Assembly: GCF_000701365.1 (NCBI RefSeq)
Contig: NZ_JNIK01000018.1
Span: 62,001-126,000, forward strand
Length of the DNA stretch: 64,000 nt
From: Blastococcus sp. URHD0036
Lineage (GTDB): Bacteria > Actinomycetota > Actinomycetes > Mycobacteriales > Geodermatophilaceae
Direction: 5' to 3'
Made by a program: the position numbers and the translations under genes. Below, piece after piece: positions 8,830-17,062 of this stretch; the stretch's first letter is position 1, and each line of letters opens with the position of its first letter. The notes beneath the pieces are model-generated. The model worked only from the letters and a program-made list of their open reading frames with translations. It made no database searches and was not told the DNA's origin.

Positions 8830-9099
8830 ATGACCACCACCACCGCCACGACCGACCCGGCCGACCGCATCGGCGCTCTGCGCGAGCAGATCGACGCCTG
8901 CGACGCCCAGATCATCGACCTGGTGCAGCGCCGGCTGGCCGTGTCCGCCGAGATCGGCGCGCTGCGGGCCGCCTCCGGCGGCACCCGGCTCTCCCTCTCC
9001 CGGGAGTCGCAGGTCCTGGCGCGGTTCCGCTCCGCCCTGGGCGACGACGGCGCGACGCTCGCGCTCATGCTGCTCCGGCAGGGCCGCGGCCGGCTCTGA
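8830..9099 (+). CDS. Chorismate mutase, AroQ type
   Basis: An 89-residue all-helical chorismate mutase that converts chorismate to prephenate for Phe and Tyr synthesis. The N-terminal helix IGALREQIDACDAQIIDLVQ, with its conserved Arg, and the following RRLAVSAEIGALR are characteristic; the C-terminal LLRQGRGRL matches the short intracellular actinobacterial mutases that associate with DAHP synthase. The ATG has a good AGGAGAA site. There is no prephenate dehydratase or other fused domain. Expression is probably controlled by the leader peptide and hairpin immediately upstream. Confidence 0.88.
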   Translation: MTTTTATTDPADRIGALREQIDACDAQIIDLVQRRLAVSAEIGALRAASGGTRLSLSRESQVLARFRSALGDDGATLALMLLRQGRGRL

Positions 9100-9123
9100 C
9101 CCGCCCGGCGCCGGACCCCGGGG

Positions 9124-11466
9124 TCAGACGGCGAGGAGGCGGGAACCGCCCAGCAGGTCCGGGACGGCCTCGGCCGGCACCGGGCGGGCGAGCAGGAAGC
9201 CCTGCGCCTGCGGACAGCCCATCCGGCGCAGCGCCGACAGCTGCCCGGGCCGCTCGACGCCCCCCGCGATCACCGGCAGCGTCAGGTCGCGCGCCAGCCG
9301 GAAGACCGCCCCCAGCAGCGTCGCCTCGCGCGGGTCGCGGTCGATGCGCGCGAGGAGGGACCGGTCGATCTTGACCGACTCCAGCGACAGCGCCCCGAGG
9401 CGGGCCAGGGAGGAGTGCCCCACCCCGAAGTCGTCCAGCGAGACGCCCACCCCGAGCTGGGACAGCTCACCGATCACGACCTCGGCGGCCTCCTCGTGGG
9501 CCAGCAGCCCCGACTCGCTCACCTCCAGGACCAGCTGACCGGACGTCAGCCCGTACCACTCGACGAGCTCCCGCACGCGCGGCACGAGCCCCGGCCGGAC
9601 GAGCGAGGCCGGCGCGACGTTGACGTGCACCGCGAGATCGCCCTCGCGGTCGGCCGACCAGCAGGCCAGCCGCTCGCAGGCCTGGGCCAGCAGTTGGCCG
9701 GTCAGCTCGTCGAGCAGTCCCGCACGCTGGGCCACCGGGACGAAGACGTCGGGCGCGACCGCCCCCGAGTCGCTCGTCCAGCGCGCCAGCGCCTCGAGCG
9801 CGACGACCCGCCCGCTGCCCAGGTCGACGATGGGCTGGTAGGCCAGCGTCACCTCCCCCGCGTGCACCGCGCGGCGCAGCTCGGCGGCGAGCCCCGCCGG
9901 TTCCCGCTCCTGGAGGGTCAGGCCGGGCCGGTAGCGGACGACCTGGCCCTTGCCCGCGCGCTTGGCGGCGTACATGGCGGTGTCGGACCGGCCGAGCAAC
10001 GTGTCAGCAGGGAGCGGCGGGTCGTCCGGGCCGAGCGCGCAGATGCCCACGCTCGCCCGCACCAGCACCGGGCTGCCCGCCACCTGGAAGGGCTCGCGCA
10101 GCGCCTCGAGCAGGCGGGAGGTCGCCTCCTCGGCGTCCCCGCCGTCCTCCAGCAGGACGGCGAACTCGTCCCCGCCGAGCCGGGCCACGGTGTCCCCGGC
10201 GCGCGTGGCGCGGCCGAGCCGGTCGGCCGCCCGGACGATGAGCTCGTCCCCCGCCGCGTGCCCGAGGGTGTCGTTGACGACCTTGAAGTCGTCCAGGTCG
10301 AGGAAGACGACGGCGACCGGGCGCCGGTCCCGGCGGTGCAGGGCGACGGCGTGCTGCAGCCGGTCGAGGAACAGCGCCCGGTTGGCCAGGCCGGTGAGCA
10401 CGTCGTGGAACGCCTGGTGGCGCAGGACGGCCTCCCGGGCCGCCAGCTCGGCGGAGAGACGGACGTTGTCCCGGAGCGCCAGGTACTGCCGGGCGAGGAC
10501 GAGGGTGATCACGACGGTGGCGAGGCAGACCTCGACGACGCCCAGTTCCCCGCCGAGCAGGACGTGCAGCACGGTGGTCACCAGCGCGACCGCGACCGGG
10601 ACGTAGGGCAGCAGGTGCGCGGCGAGCGCCGCACGGTCGCGCCTCGCATCCCCGGCGCACCCGACCCGAGTGCCGGCCGGGCGCGCCATGCCCGCGAGCG
10701 CGAGCAGCAGGAAGCCGACAACCCACCCGAGGTCGGCGGAGAACCCGGCGTAGCGCATGGTCGCCTGCAGATAGGCGAAGGTGCCGTCGGAGATGCTCAG
10801 CGCCAGCAGACCGGCGCAGACCAGCAGCAGGTCCGGCTGCCGCATCCGTGCGCGGGCCGCCGTGAGCAGGCACAGCACGATGAGCGCCACGTCCAGGGCG
10901 GGGTAGGTCAGGAAGAGCAGCCAGTCCAGCTGCGGGGTCGCGGCCTGCCGGTCCACCACCGGACCGAGCACGAACTGCCAGCTGACCAGCGCCACCGCGG
11001 CGGTGCACATCACGGCGTCGGACGTGCGCCGCCAGCGGGCGCGCCCGCCACCGTCGGCCGGGTGGAGCAGCAGGCCCACCGCTGCCAGGACGGCGAACGC
11101 CACGAAGCCCACGTCGGCCACGGACGGGAAGGGGATGCCGGCACCGGTCATCTCCTGCGACGTCCACCAGGCCTGACCCGCCGCCCAGCTCGCGCACGCG
11201 GTCCCGAGGGCGGCCCAGGTGAGGCGCGACCGGCCGAGGGACCGCCGTGCCCGCCGCAGCAGCGCACCGGCCGCGGCGGCGGGTGCGACCAGCTGGGCGA
11301 GGTTGGAGACCACGCGGTCGTGGACGTCGGCCGGCAGGACGAACGCGAGACCGACGACGACCGCGAGGAGCGCACCCGCGCTGCAGACCGCCGTCGTGGG
11401 GAGGAGTGGCGGCAGGGCCGACGGCGGGGACTCCTGCGAGGCCTCCCGGCCTCCGGACGTCGTCAC
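9124..11466 (-). CDS. Membrane GGDEF-EAL c-di-GMP protein
   Basis: A 780-residue protein with about nine membrane segments (residues 25-330), a GGDEF domain (about 352-512) and an EAL domain (about 525-775). The cyclase motif LGGDEFAVL (431-435) and an RxxD inhibitory site five residues ahead are intact, so diguanylate cyclase activity is plausible. In the EAL domain the signature EALARW, DDFGVGHSS and VKIDRS are present, but the usual AEGVE reads AGGVE (Gly735, codon at 9262-9264), so the essential glutamate is missing and phosphodiesterase activity is doubtful. The GTG start is uncertain; another GTG lies 21 bases upstream. It is divergent from a second GGDEF gene. Confidence 0.88.
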   Translation of the reverse strand: MTTSGGREASQESPPSALPPLLPTTAVCSAGALLAVVVGLAFVLPADVHDRVVSNLAQLVAPAAAAGALLRRARRSLGRSRLTWAALGTACASWAAGQAWWTSQEMTGAGIPFPSVADVGFVAFAVLAAVGLLLHPADGGGRARWRRTSDAVMCTAAVALVSWQFVLGPVVDRQAATPQLDWLLFLTYPALDVALIVLCLLTAARARMRQPDLLLVCAGLLALSISDGTFAYLQATMRYAGFSADLGWVVGFLLLALAGMARPAGTRVGCAGDARRDRAALAAHLLPYVPVAVALVTTVLHVLLGGELGVVEVCLATVVITLVLARQYLALRDNVRLSAELAAREAVLRHQAFHDVLTGLANRALFLDRLQHAVALHRRDRRPVAVVFLDLDDFKVVNDTLGHAAGDELIVRAADRLGRATRAGDTVARLGGDEFAVLLEDGGDAEEATSRLLEALREPFQVAGSPVLVRASVGICALGPDDPPLPADTLLGRSDTAMYAAKRAGKGQVVRYRPGLTLQEREPAGLAAELRRAVHAGEVTLAYQPIVDLGSGRVVALEALARWTSDSGAVAPDVFVPVAQRAGLLDELTGQLLAQACERLACWSADREGDLAVHVNVAPASLVRPGLVPRVRELVEWYGLTSGQLVLEVSESGLLAHEEAAEVVIGELSQLGVGVSLDDFGVGHSSLARLGALSLESVKIDRSLLARIDRDPREATLLGAVFRLARDLTLPVIAGGVERPGQLSALRRMGCPQAQGFLLARPVPAEAVPDLLGGSRLLAV

Positions 11467-11572
11467 GCCCCGTGTCTGCGGCAGCACGGTAGGACATCTT
11501 GGTCCTCCCCTCTCCTCATGAGAAGGGCTCGGCGCTCTCAAGGTCGGACTAATTGGAGTCGATACACGGAGC

Positions 11573-12694
11573 GTGGGATCCCCATCCGAGGCCGCACCGG
11601 CGGCCGAGTCGCGCACCGTGCGCTGGCTGCGCGGTGGCGCCGTCGACCGCGCGCGCTACGCGGACATGCGCCGCGCGCTGAGCCGGCCCGAGCGTCTCGG
11701 TGCCGCGGTCGGGGCCGCCTGCCTGGTCTCCGCGGTCTGGTACGGCCCGGCCCTCGTCGTGGTCGTCCTGGTCGGTACCGCCACGATGGCCGTCGGCACG
11801 GTCCTGCACCGGCGCAGCCAGAACCCCGAGCACGTCACCGCGCTGACCTTCGGCGTGCTCGAGCTGGACCTCGTCGCCGCCGTGCTCCTCACCGGCGGGG
11901 CCGCCAGCCCGCTGCTCCCGCTGCTCGTCGTCCCCGTCCTCGCCCAGGCCGTCTGCTTCCGGCCGCAGGTGCTGGTGGCGGCCGTGGGCACCATCGCCGC
12001 GCTGCTGACCCCGGCCGTGCTGTTCGCGCCCGCCCTCCCGCCGGCCCCGGAGGCGCCGCCGGTGCTGCACCTGACCGTGTTCGCCTCGCTGGTCGTCTCC
12101 GTCGGCCTGGTCGGCTCGCACCTCGCCTCCGCGGACCTCCAGAGCCGCGACGAGGCGGTCGCCGACCCGATGACCGGCCTGCTCAACCGGCTGACCCTCT
12201 CCTCGCGGTTCGCCGAGGCCCAGCGCCTGGCGCAGGGGACCGGCCAGTGCATCGGCGTGGTGATGTGCGACGTCGACCACTTCAAGCAGGTCAACGACAC
12301 CCACGGGCACGACCGCGGCGACCACGTCCTCGTGGAGCTGGCCGACCGCCTGCGGAGCAGCCTCCGGTCGACCGACGTCGCCTACCGGGTCGGCGGCGAG
12401 GAGTTCGTCCTGCTGCTGCCCGGCCGGGACATCGACGACGCCGCCCTGGTCGCCGAGCGCGTCCGTCAGGCGGTCGCGGCCACCCCGGTCGCCGGGCTCC
12501 CGATCACCGTCTCCGCCGGCGTCACCAGCACCCGGGGGGCCACGGCGACGCTCTCGGAGGTCCTCCGGGAGGCCGACCGTGCGCTGTACGCCGCCAAGGC
12601 GGCCGGCCGGAACCGGGTGCTCACGCCGGACGTGGCCGACGCGATGGCCGCGACCCGTCCGCAGCCGGGCGCGCCGGCCGTCCTGCCCGGCTGA
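11573..12694 (+). CDS. Membrane diguanylate cyclase (GGDEF)
   Basis: A 373-residue protein with four to six hydrophobic segments in residues 35-185 and a C-terminal GGDEF domain starting at DPMTGLLNR. The active-site motif is GGEEF (VGGEEFVLLL), an active variant in known cyclases, with the RSTD inhibitory site exactly five residues upstream. It should make c-di-GMP from two GTP and be product-inhibited. The GTG start has GGAG close in front. It is divergent from the GGDEF-EAL gene, with a shared intergenic region of about 106 bases. Confidence 0.9.
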   Translation: MGSPSEAAPAAESRTVRWLRGGAVDRARYADMRRALSRPERLGAAVGAACLVSAVWYGPALVVVVLVGTATMAVGTVLHRRSQNPEHVTALTFGVLELDLVAAVLLTGGAASPLLPLLVVPVLAQAVCFRPQVLVAAVGTIAALLTPAVLFAPALPPAPEAPPVLHLTVFASLVVSVGLVGSHLASADLQSRDEAVADPMTGLLNRLTLSSRFAEAQRLAQGTGQCIGVVMCDVDHFKQVNDTHGHDRGDHVLVELADRLRSSLRSTDVAYRVGGEEFVLLLPGRDIDDAALVAERVRQAVAATPVAGLPITVSAGVTSTRGATATLSEVLREADRALYAAKAAGRNRVLTPDVADAMAATRPQPGAPAVLPG

Positions 12695-12703
12695 GCCCCC
12701 GCC

Positions 12704-12730
12704 TGTCACATCCGGATCTGCTGCGTCGTC
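12704..12730 (+). promoter_or_regulatory. ECF41-type promoter
   Basis: TGTCACA (12704-12710), sixteen bases, then CGTC (12727-12730). This matches the published ECF41 consensus, in which the sigma factor and its enzyme partner are expressed from such a promoter. It lies just before the carboxymuconolactone decarboxylase gene, which overlaps the ECF41 sigma gene. Confidence 0.75.
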
Positions 12731-12765
12731 TCCATGGGCACCACCCTCCGGAGAGGACGCCCGAC

Positions 12766-13317
12766 ATGGCCCGCATCCCGCTCGACCCGCCGCGCACCGT
12801 CGTCAACCGTCTGGCCCGGTGGTGGTCGCGTCGCAGCTACGGCGCCGAGCTGGACCCGGCCGCGGCGATGGGGCACCACCCCGGCGTCCTGCTGGCCTCG
12901 GCGCTCCAGGAGGGGGCCCTGGCCCGGTGCCACCGCCTCGACCCCACGCTCGAGGCCCTTGCCGTCATGGCCTCCGCGGTGGGGATCGGCTGCTCCTGGT
13001 GCGTGGACTTCGGCTCCTGGATCAGCACCAGGGACGGCGTCGACCCGGCGAAGCTCCTCGCCGTGCCGCACTGGCGCGACAGCGACGCGTTCACCGACCT
13101 CGAACGCCGGGTGCTCGAGTACGCGGAGGCCATGACCGCCACCCCGCCGGTGGTGACCGACGAGATGGTCGCCGGCCTGCGGCGCGACCTCGACGACGCG
13201 GCCCTGGTGGAGCTCACGATGATGGTCGCCGTGGAGAACAGCCGGTCCCGGTTCAACGCCGCGCTGGGGCTCACCAGCCAGGGGTTCCGCGACCGGTGCG
13301 CGGTGCCGGCGGCATGA
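12766..13317 (+). CDS. Carboxymuconolactone decarboxylase/AhpD-like protein
   Basis: A 183-residue protein of the CMD family with the redox pair CSWC (VGIGCSWCVDFG, about residues 82-90), as in AhpD-like peroxidase partners. It overlaps the following ECF41 sigma gene by four bases (ATGA). ECF41 sigma factors are regularly encoded beside a CMD, oxidoreductase or epimerase enzyme, so this is the expected partner and target. The start has GGAGAGGA in front and an ECF41-type promoter lies 35 bases upstream. The physiological substrate is unknown. Confidence 0.88.
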   Translation: MARIPLDPPRTVVNRLARWWSRRSYGAELDPAAAMGHHPGVLLASALQEGALARCHRLDPTLEALAVMASAVGIGCSWCVDFGSWISTRDGVDPAKLLAVPHWRDSDAFTDLERRVLEYAEAMTATPPVVTDEMVAGLRRDLDDAALVELTMMVAVENSRSRFNAALGLTSQGFRDRCAVPAA

Positions 13318-14213
13318 CCGGCGTCCCTCCCGAGGTCCTGGGGTCCTTCGACGCGCACCGGCGGCTGCTGTTCACAGTCGCCTACCAGATGCTCGGGAGC
13401 GTCGCCGACGCCGAGGACACCGTGCAGGACGCCTGGCTGCGCTGGTCGGCCGCCGGTCGCGACGACGTCGAGGACCCGCGCGCCTACCTCGTGCGCATCA
13501 CCACCCGCCTGGCGCTGGACCGGCTGCGCTCGGCGCAGAGCCGCCGGGAGACCTACGTCGGCCCGTGGCTGCCCGAGCCGCTGCTCACCGGCACCGCGCC
13601 GGACCCGGCCGACGAGGTCGAGCTCGGCGAGCAGGTGTCGCTGGCGCTGCTCGTCGTCCTCGAGACGCTCTCCCCGGTCGAGCGGGCCGTGTTCGTGCTC
13701 CGCGAGGTGTTCGGCCTGCCGAGCGCGGAGGTGGCGGCGGTCCTCGGGCGCACGGAGCCCGCCATCCGTCAGCTGGCGCACCGGGCCCGCGAGCACGTGG
13801 CCGCGCGCCGACCCCGGTTCGACACCGACGCCACCGCCCAGCGGGAGGTCACCGAGCGGTTCCTGGCCGCCGCGGTCGGTGGGGACGTCGAGGAGCTGCT
13901 CACCGTCCTGGCCCCGGGCGCCGTGCTGGTCACCGACGGCGGCGGGAAGGCCAAGGCGGCGCTGCGGCCCATCGTCGGCGCGGAGAAGGTGGCCCGGTTC
14001 CTGGCGGCGGTCGGCCCGGAGGGTGCCGCCATCCCGGGCATGCGCGTCGAGCTCACCGAGGTCAACGGCCAGCTCGGCGTCGTGGCGTCGACGCCGGAGG
14101 GCCCGTTCATGGCGACGACCCTGGTCGTCACCGACGGTCGCGTCGAGCAGGTGCTCGTCTTCCGCAACCCCGACAAGCTCGCCGGTCTGCGGTCCCCCGG
14201 GCGGGCCTCCTAG
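13314..14213 (+). CDS. ECF41-family sigma factor (SigJ-like)
   Basis: A 299-residue extracytoplasmic-function sigma factor with a built-in control domain. The sigma-2 region (FTVAYQMLGSVADAEDTVQDAW) and the sigma-4 helix-turn-helix are joined by the linker motif WLPEPLL, followed by a SnoaL-like C-terminal domain of about 120 residues with DGGGKA and the terminal NPDKL motif. These are the hallmarks of the ECF41 group, where the C-terminal extension takes the place of an anti-sigma factor. It is translationally coupled to the CMD gene, and the matching promoter upstream suggests autoregulation. Confidence 0.92.
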   Translation: MTGVPPEVLGSFDAHRRLLFTVAYQMLGSVADAEDTVQDAWLRWSAAGRDDVEDPRAYLVRITTRLALDRLRSAQSRRETYVGPWLPEPLLTGTAPDPADEVELGEQVSLALLVVLETLSPVERAVFVLREVFGLPSAEVAAVLGRTEPAIRQLAHRAREHVAARRPRFDTDATAQREVTERFLAAAVGGDVEELLTVLAPGAVLVTDGGGKAKAALRPIVGAEKVARFLAAVGPEGAAIPGMRVELTEVNGQLGVVASTPEGPFMATTLVVTDGRVEQVLVFRNPDKLAGLRSPGRAS

Positions 14214-14223
14214 GCTCCGCCGG

Positions 14224-14958
14224 GTGACCGCTCCCCTCCCCCGCCGTCCCGCCGAGCACGTCGACCGCGTCCTGTGCGTCCTCGCCCACCCCGACGACGT
14301 CGACTTCGGCAGCGCGGGGACCGTCGCGACCTGGACGTCGGCCGGCACCGAGGTCACCTACTGCATCGTCACCGACGGCGACGCCGGCGGCTTCGACGAG
14401 ACGCCGCGGCACCTGATGGGCCCGCTGCGGCAGGAGGAGCAGCGCGCGGCCGCGGCGGCGGTCGGCGTGACCGACGTCCGCTTCCTCGGCTACCCCGACG
14501 GCCGGCTGGAGCCGACGCTCGACCTGCGCCGCGACATCTCCCGCGTCATCCGGCAGGTCCGTCCGCAGCGCGTCCTCACCAGCTCCCCCGAGCGCTGGTA
14601 CGAGCGGATCGGGGCCAGCCACCCCGACCACATGATCACCGGGGAGTCGACCCTGCGCGCGGTCTACCCCGACTCCCGCAACCCGTTCGCCTTCCCCGAG
14701 CTGCTCGCCGACGAGGGCCTGGAGGCGTGGACGGTGTCGGAGGTGTGGCTGGGCGCCAGCCCGCGCGCCGACCACGCGGTCGACGTGACCGACGTCGTCG
14801 AGCTGAAGTTCGCCGCGCTCAAGTCCCACGTCAGCCAGGTCGGCCACCGCGGCGACCTCGAGCAGTTCGTCACCGGCTGGATGGAGCAGGTCGGCCGCAC
14901 CTTCGGCCTGCCCGCCGGCCGCCTCGCCGAGGCCTTCCACGTCGTGTTCACGGAGTGA
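14224..14958 (+). CDS. PIG-L family deacetylase
   Basis: A 244-residue zinc-dependent N-acetylglucosamine-type deacetylase (LmbE/MshB/Mca superfamily). The metal motif AHPDDVDF is at about residues 21-28, a second ligand is in ASHPDHM, and TDGDAGG is typical. Substrate cannot be read from sequence; mycothiol metabolism (MshB or Mca) is possible, but generic LmbE proteins look the same. The GTG start is preceded by TAGGCT at seven bases, so the mRNA may be leaderless. It ends beside copy 2 of the 39-nt repeat, convergent with a response regulator. Confidence 0.85.
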   Translation: MTAPLPRRPAEHVDRVLCVLAHPDDVDFGSAGTVATWTSAGTEVTYCIVTDGDAGGFDETPRHLMGPLRQEEQRAAAAAVGVTDVRFLGYPDGRLEPTLDLRRDISRVIRQVRPQRVLTSSPERWYERIGASHPDHMITGESTLRAVYPDSRNPFAFPELLADEGLEAWTVSEVWLGASPRADHAVDVTDVVELKFAALKSHVSQVGHRGDLEQFVTGWMEQVGRTFGLPAGRLAEAFHVVFTE

Positions 14959-15024
14959 ACTGTCGTGCCCGAGTGGGGCCCGGAGGGTTCCGCGAAGGGT
15001 GCGACGGTGGGGCTCAGCGCAGGT

Positions 15025-15063
15025 GGGGACGGCACGTGGCCGCGGTGTCGGCCGGAGGCCGAC
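15025..15063 (-). repeat. 39-nt dispersed 3'-end element, copy 2
   Basis: Identical over 39 bases to 6100-6138 when read on the minus strand. It starts two bases after the response-regulator stop codon; the match extends into TGATC, where TGA is the stop. The hairpin GTCGGCC-TCC-GGCCGAC probably ends the kinase-regulator transcript. Confidence 0.85.
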
Positions 15064-15065
15064 GA

Positions 15066-15740
15066 TCAGAGGAGCCGGTTGGTCGCCGCCCACCTCGTGA
15101 GCTCGTTGCGGTTGGACAGCTGGAGCTTGCGCAGCACGTTCGAGGCGTGGGACTCCACGGTCTTCACCGAGATGAACAGCCGCGAGCCGATCTCCCGGTA
15201 GGTGTACCCGCGGGCCAGCAGCTGCATGACCTCGCGTTCCCGCGCCGACAGCAGGTCCAGGCCCGGATCGACGGCGGGGTCCTCGGTCGGGGACGGTGCG
15301 GCGGTGGCGGAGAAGGCGTCCAGCACGAACCCGGCCAGGCGCGGGCTGAACACGACGTCGCCGTCGGCCACCCGCTGCACCGCGGCCCGCAGGTCGGGCC
15401 CGGAGATCGTCTTGGTGACGTACCCCCGGGCGCCGGCGCGGATGACGGCGATGACGTCCTCGGCGGCGTCGGACACCGACAGCGCCAGGTAGCGGACGGC
15501 GGGGAGCTCCGCGCGCAGCGTCTCCAGCACCGCCCGCCCACCGCCGCCGGGCAGGTGCACGTCGAGGAGGACGACGTCGGGCACGGTGGCGCGGATGCCG
15601 GCGATGGCCGCGTCGGCGTCGGCGGCCTCGCCGACGACCGTCACCGAGTCGCCGAGCTCCGCCCGCACGCCGGCCCGGACCATCCCGTGGTCGTCGACGA
15701 CGAAGACCCGCGGCACCCCGCTCCCGACCGGTTCGCTCAC
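15066..15740 (-). CDS. NarL/LuxR-family response regulator
   Basis: A 224-residue two-component regulator. The receiver has the acidic pair Asp16-Asp17, phospho-acceptor Asp60 (DVVLLDVHLPG) and Lys110 (YVTK). The C-terminal LuxR helix-turn-helix spans about 160-224 (LSAREREVMQLLARGYTYREI). The GTG start overlaps the kinase stop by four bases, so the two are translationally coupled. With a PspC-fused kinase and a divergent PspC gene, it resembles LiaR-type envelope-stress regulators. Confidence 0.93.
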   Translation of the reverse strand: MSEPVGSGVPRVFVVDDHGMVRAGVRAELGDSVTVVGEAADADAAIAGIRATVPDVVLLDVHLPGGGGRAVLETLRAELPAVRYLALSVSDAAEDVIAVIRAGARGYVTKTISGPDLRAAVQRVADGDVVFSPRLAGFVLDAFSATAAPSPTEDPAVDPGLDLLSAREREVMQLLARGYTYREIGSRLFISVKTVESHASNVLRKLQLSNRNELTRWAATNRLL

Positions 15741-16939
15741 GCGGACGCCTCCCTGGGCAGCAGCAGCTCCACCTCGGTCCCCTCTCCCGGCGCGGAGCGC
15801 ACGGCCGTCGTCCCGCCGAACCGCGTCAGGCGGCCGGCCACCGAGTCGCGCAGACCGCGGCGGTCGGCCGGGACGGCGGCGGGGTCGAAGCCCTGCCCCC
15901 GGTCGCGGACGAATACCGACACCGACTGCGCGGTGACCTCGGTGTAGAGGTCGGCGGACGCCGCCCCCGAGTGCTTCGCGGCGTTGACCAGCGTCTCGCG
16001 GGTGGCCGCCCCCAGGGCGGCGAGGGCGTCGTCCACCGGCGCGTCACCCACGACCACCGGGTCCACGGTGAGCTCGTGGTCGGCCTCCACCTCGGCGACC
16101 ATCGCCGACACCAGGCCGGCCCAGGTGCCCTCGGACGCCTTCGCCGGCTCATACAGCCAGGTGCGCAGCTCGCGCTCCTGGCTGCGGGCCAGCCGGGCGA
16201 CGGCCTGCTGGTCGCCGGCGTGCCGCTGGATCAGCGCGAGCGTCTGCAGCACCGAGTCGTGCAGGTGCGCGGCGAGGGCGGCCCGCTCCTCGGACCTGAT
16301 CCGTGCGGTGCGCTCGACCTCGCGCGAGGTGAGCAGCCGCCGCCAGAGCGGCGCGGTCGCCAGCGTGACGCCGACCAGGATCACGAGGGTGGCGGCGAAC
16401 CCGTTGCGGGCGTTGGCCAGCTGGCCGGTGCTCGCGAGCAGCAGGACCACGCCGATGACGCCGAGCGCGACGCCGCCGGCCAGCACCCAGCGGACGCGGG
16501 GCCGGGCCAGCGTGCGGTCGGTGTCCAGCTGCCGCCAGATGGTCGCCAGACCCACGCCGACCAGCAGCAGCGGGACGGTGACGTCCCCGTTCCCCCAGCT
16601 CGCCAGGTTGGTCACGAGCGCCAGCGCGCCGATGCCGAGCAGGACCAGGCCGATCGTCTGCCGGCGGCTGGGCCGGTCCACCGTGGGGGCGGCCGGCACC
16701 TCGGCGTCGGAGATCGGCATGAACAGCCACAGCAGCCCGTAGACGACGACGCCGATCCCGGTCACGGCCAGCGCCACGAGCCCGACCCGGACGACCAGCG
16801 GGTCGGTGCGCAGGTGGGCGGCCGTGCCGGCGGCGACACCGGCGAGCATCCGGCCCGACCGCGGGCGCACGAGCGGCGGGCGCGCCAGGGGTGCGTCCGT
16901 CGTCGCCACGCCCGTCGCGGGCGTGCTGTCCACCGTCAC
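15737..16939 (-). CDS. PspC-fused sensor histidine kinase
   Basis: A 400-residue kinase. Residues 25-76 form a PspC domain (RSGRMLAGVAAGTAAHL then a membrane helix and LLWLFMPISD), followed by about four more helices, a HisKA_3 dimerisation helix with phospho-His in LHDSVLQ (about His227), and a HATPase domain (TRETLVNAAKHSG, RDRGQGFD). PspC-headed kinases of this layout are found in actinobacteria beside PspC and LiaF-like genes and are thought to sense membrane stress. The start is uncertain; an in-frame GTG 36 bases upstream is possible. Confidence 0.9.
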   Translation of the reverse strand: MTVDSTPATGVATTDAPLARPPLVRPRSGRMLAGVAAGTAAHLRTDPLVVRVGLVALAVTGIGVVVYGLLWLFMPISDAEVPAAPTVDRPSRRQTIGLVLLGIGALALVTNLASWGNGDVTVPLLLVGVGLATIWRQLDTDRTLARPRVRWVLAGGVALGVIGVVLLLASTGQLANARNGFAATLVILVGVTLATAPLWRRLLTSREVERTARIRSEERAALAAHLHDSVLQTLALIQRHAGDQQAVARLARSQERELRTWLYEPAKASEGTWAGLVSAMVAEVEADHELTVDPVVVGDAPVDDALAALGAATRETLVNAAKHSGAASADLYTEVTAQSVSVFVRDRGQGFDPAAVPADRRGLRDSVAGRLTRFGGTTAVRSAPGEGTEVELLLPREASA

Positions 16940-17062
16940 CCGTCGATCGTCGCACCGGCCCGGCGCATCAGGCACCGGTGATCACCCCGGCGGGCGGGAC
17001 CAGGGTCCGATGGGGGGCTTCCCTGATGTCCCGACGGCCCCCGGCGGGCCAGGCTCTCCGGC

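Noticed and set aside
9415..13317. A 1300-codon open frame on the plus strand across the GGDEF-EAL gene
   Set aside because: It is the antisense shadow of a clear GGDEF-EAL gene and is Arg/Gly/Ala-rich with no family features; only its last 183 codons are a real gene (the CMD protein).
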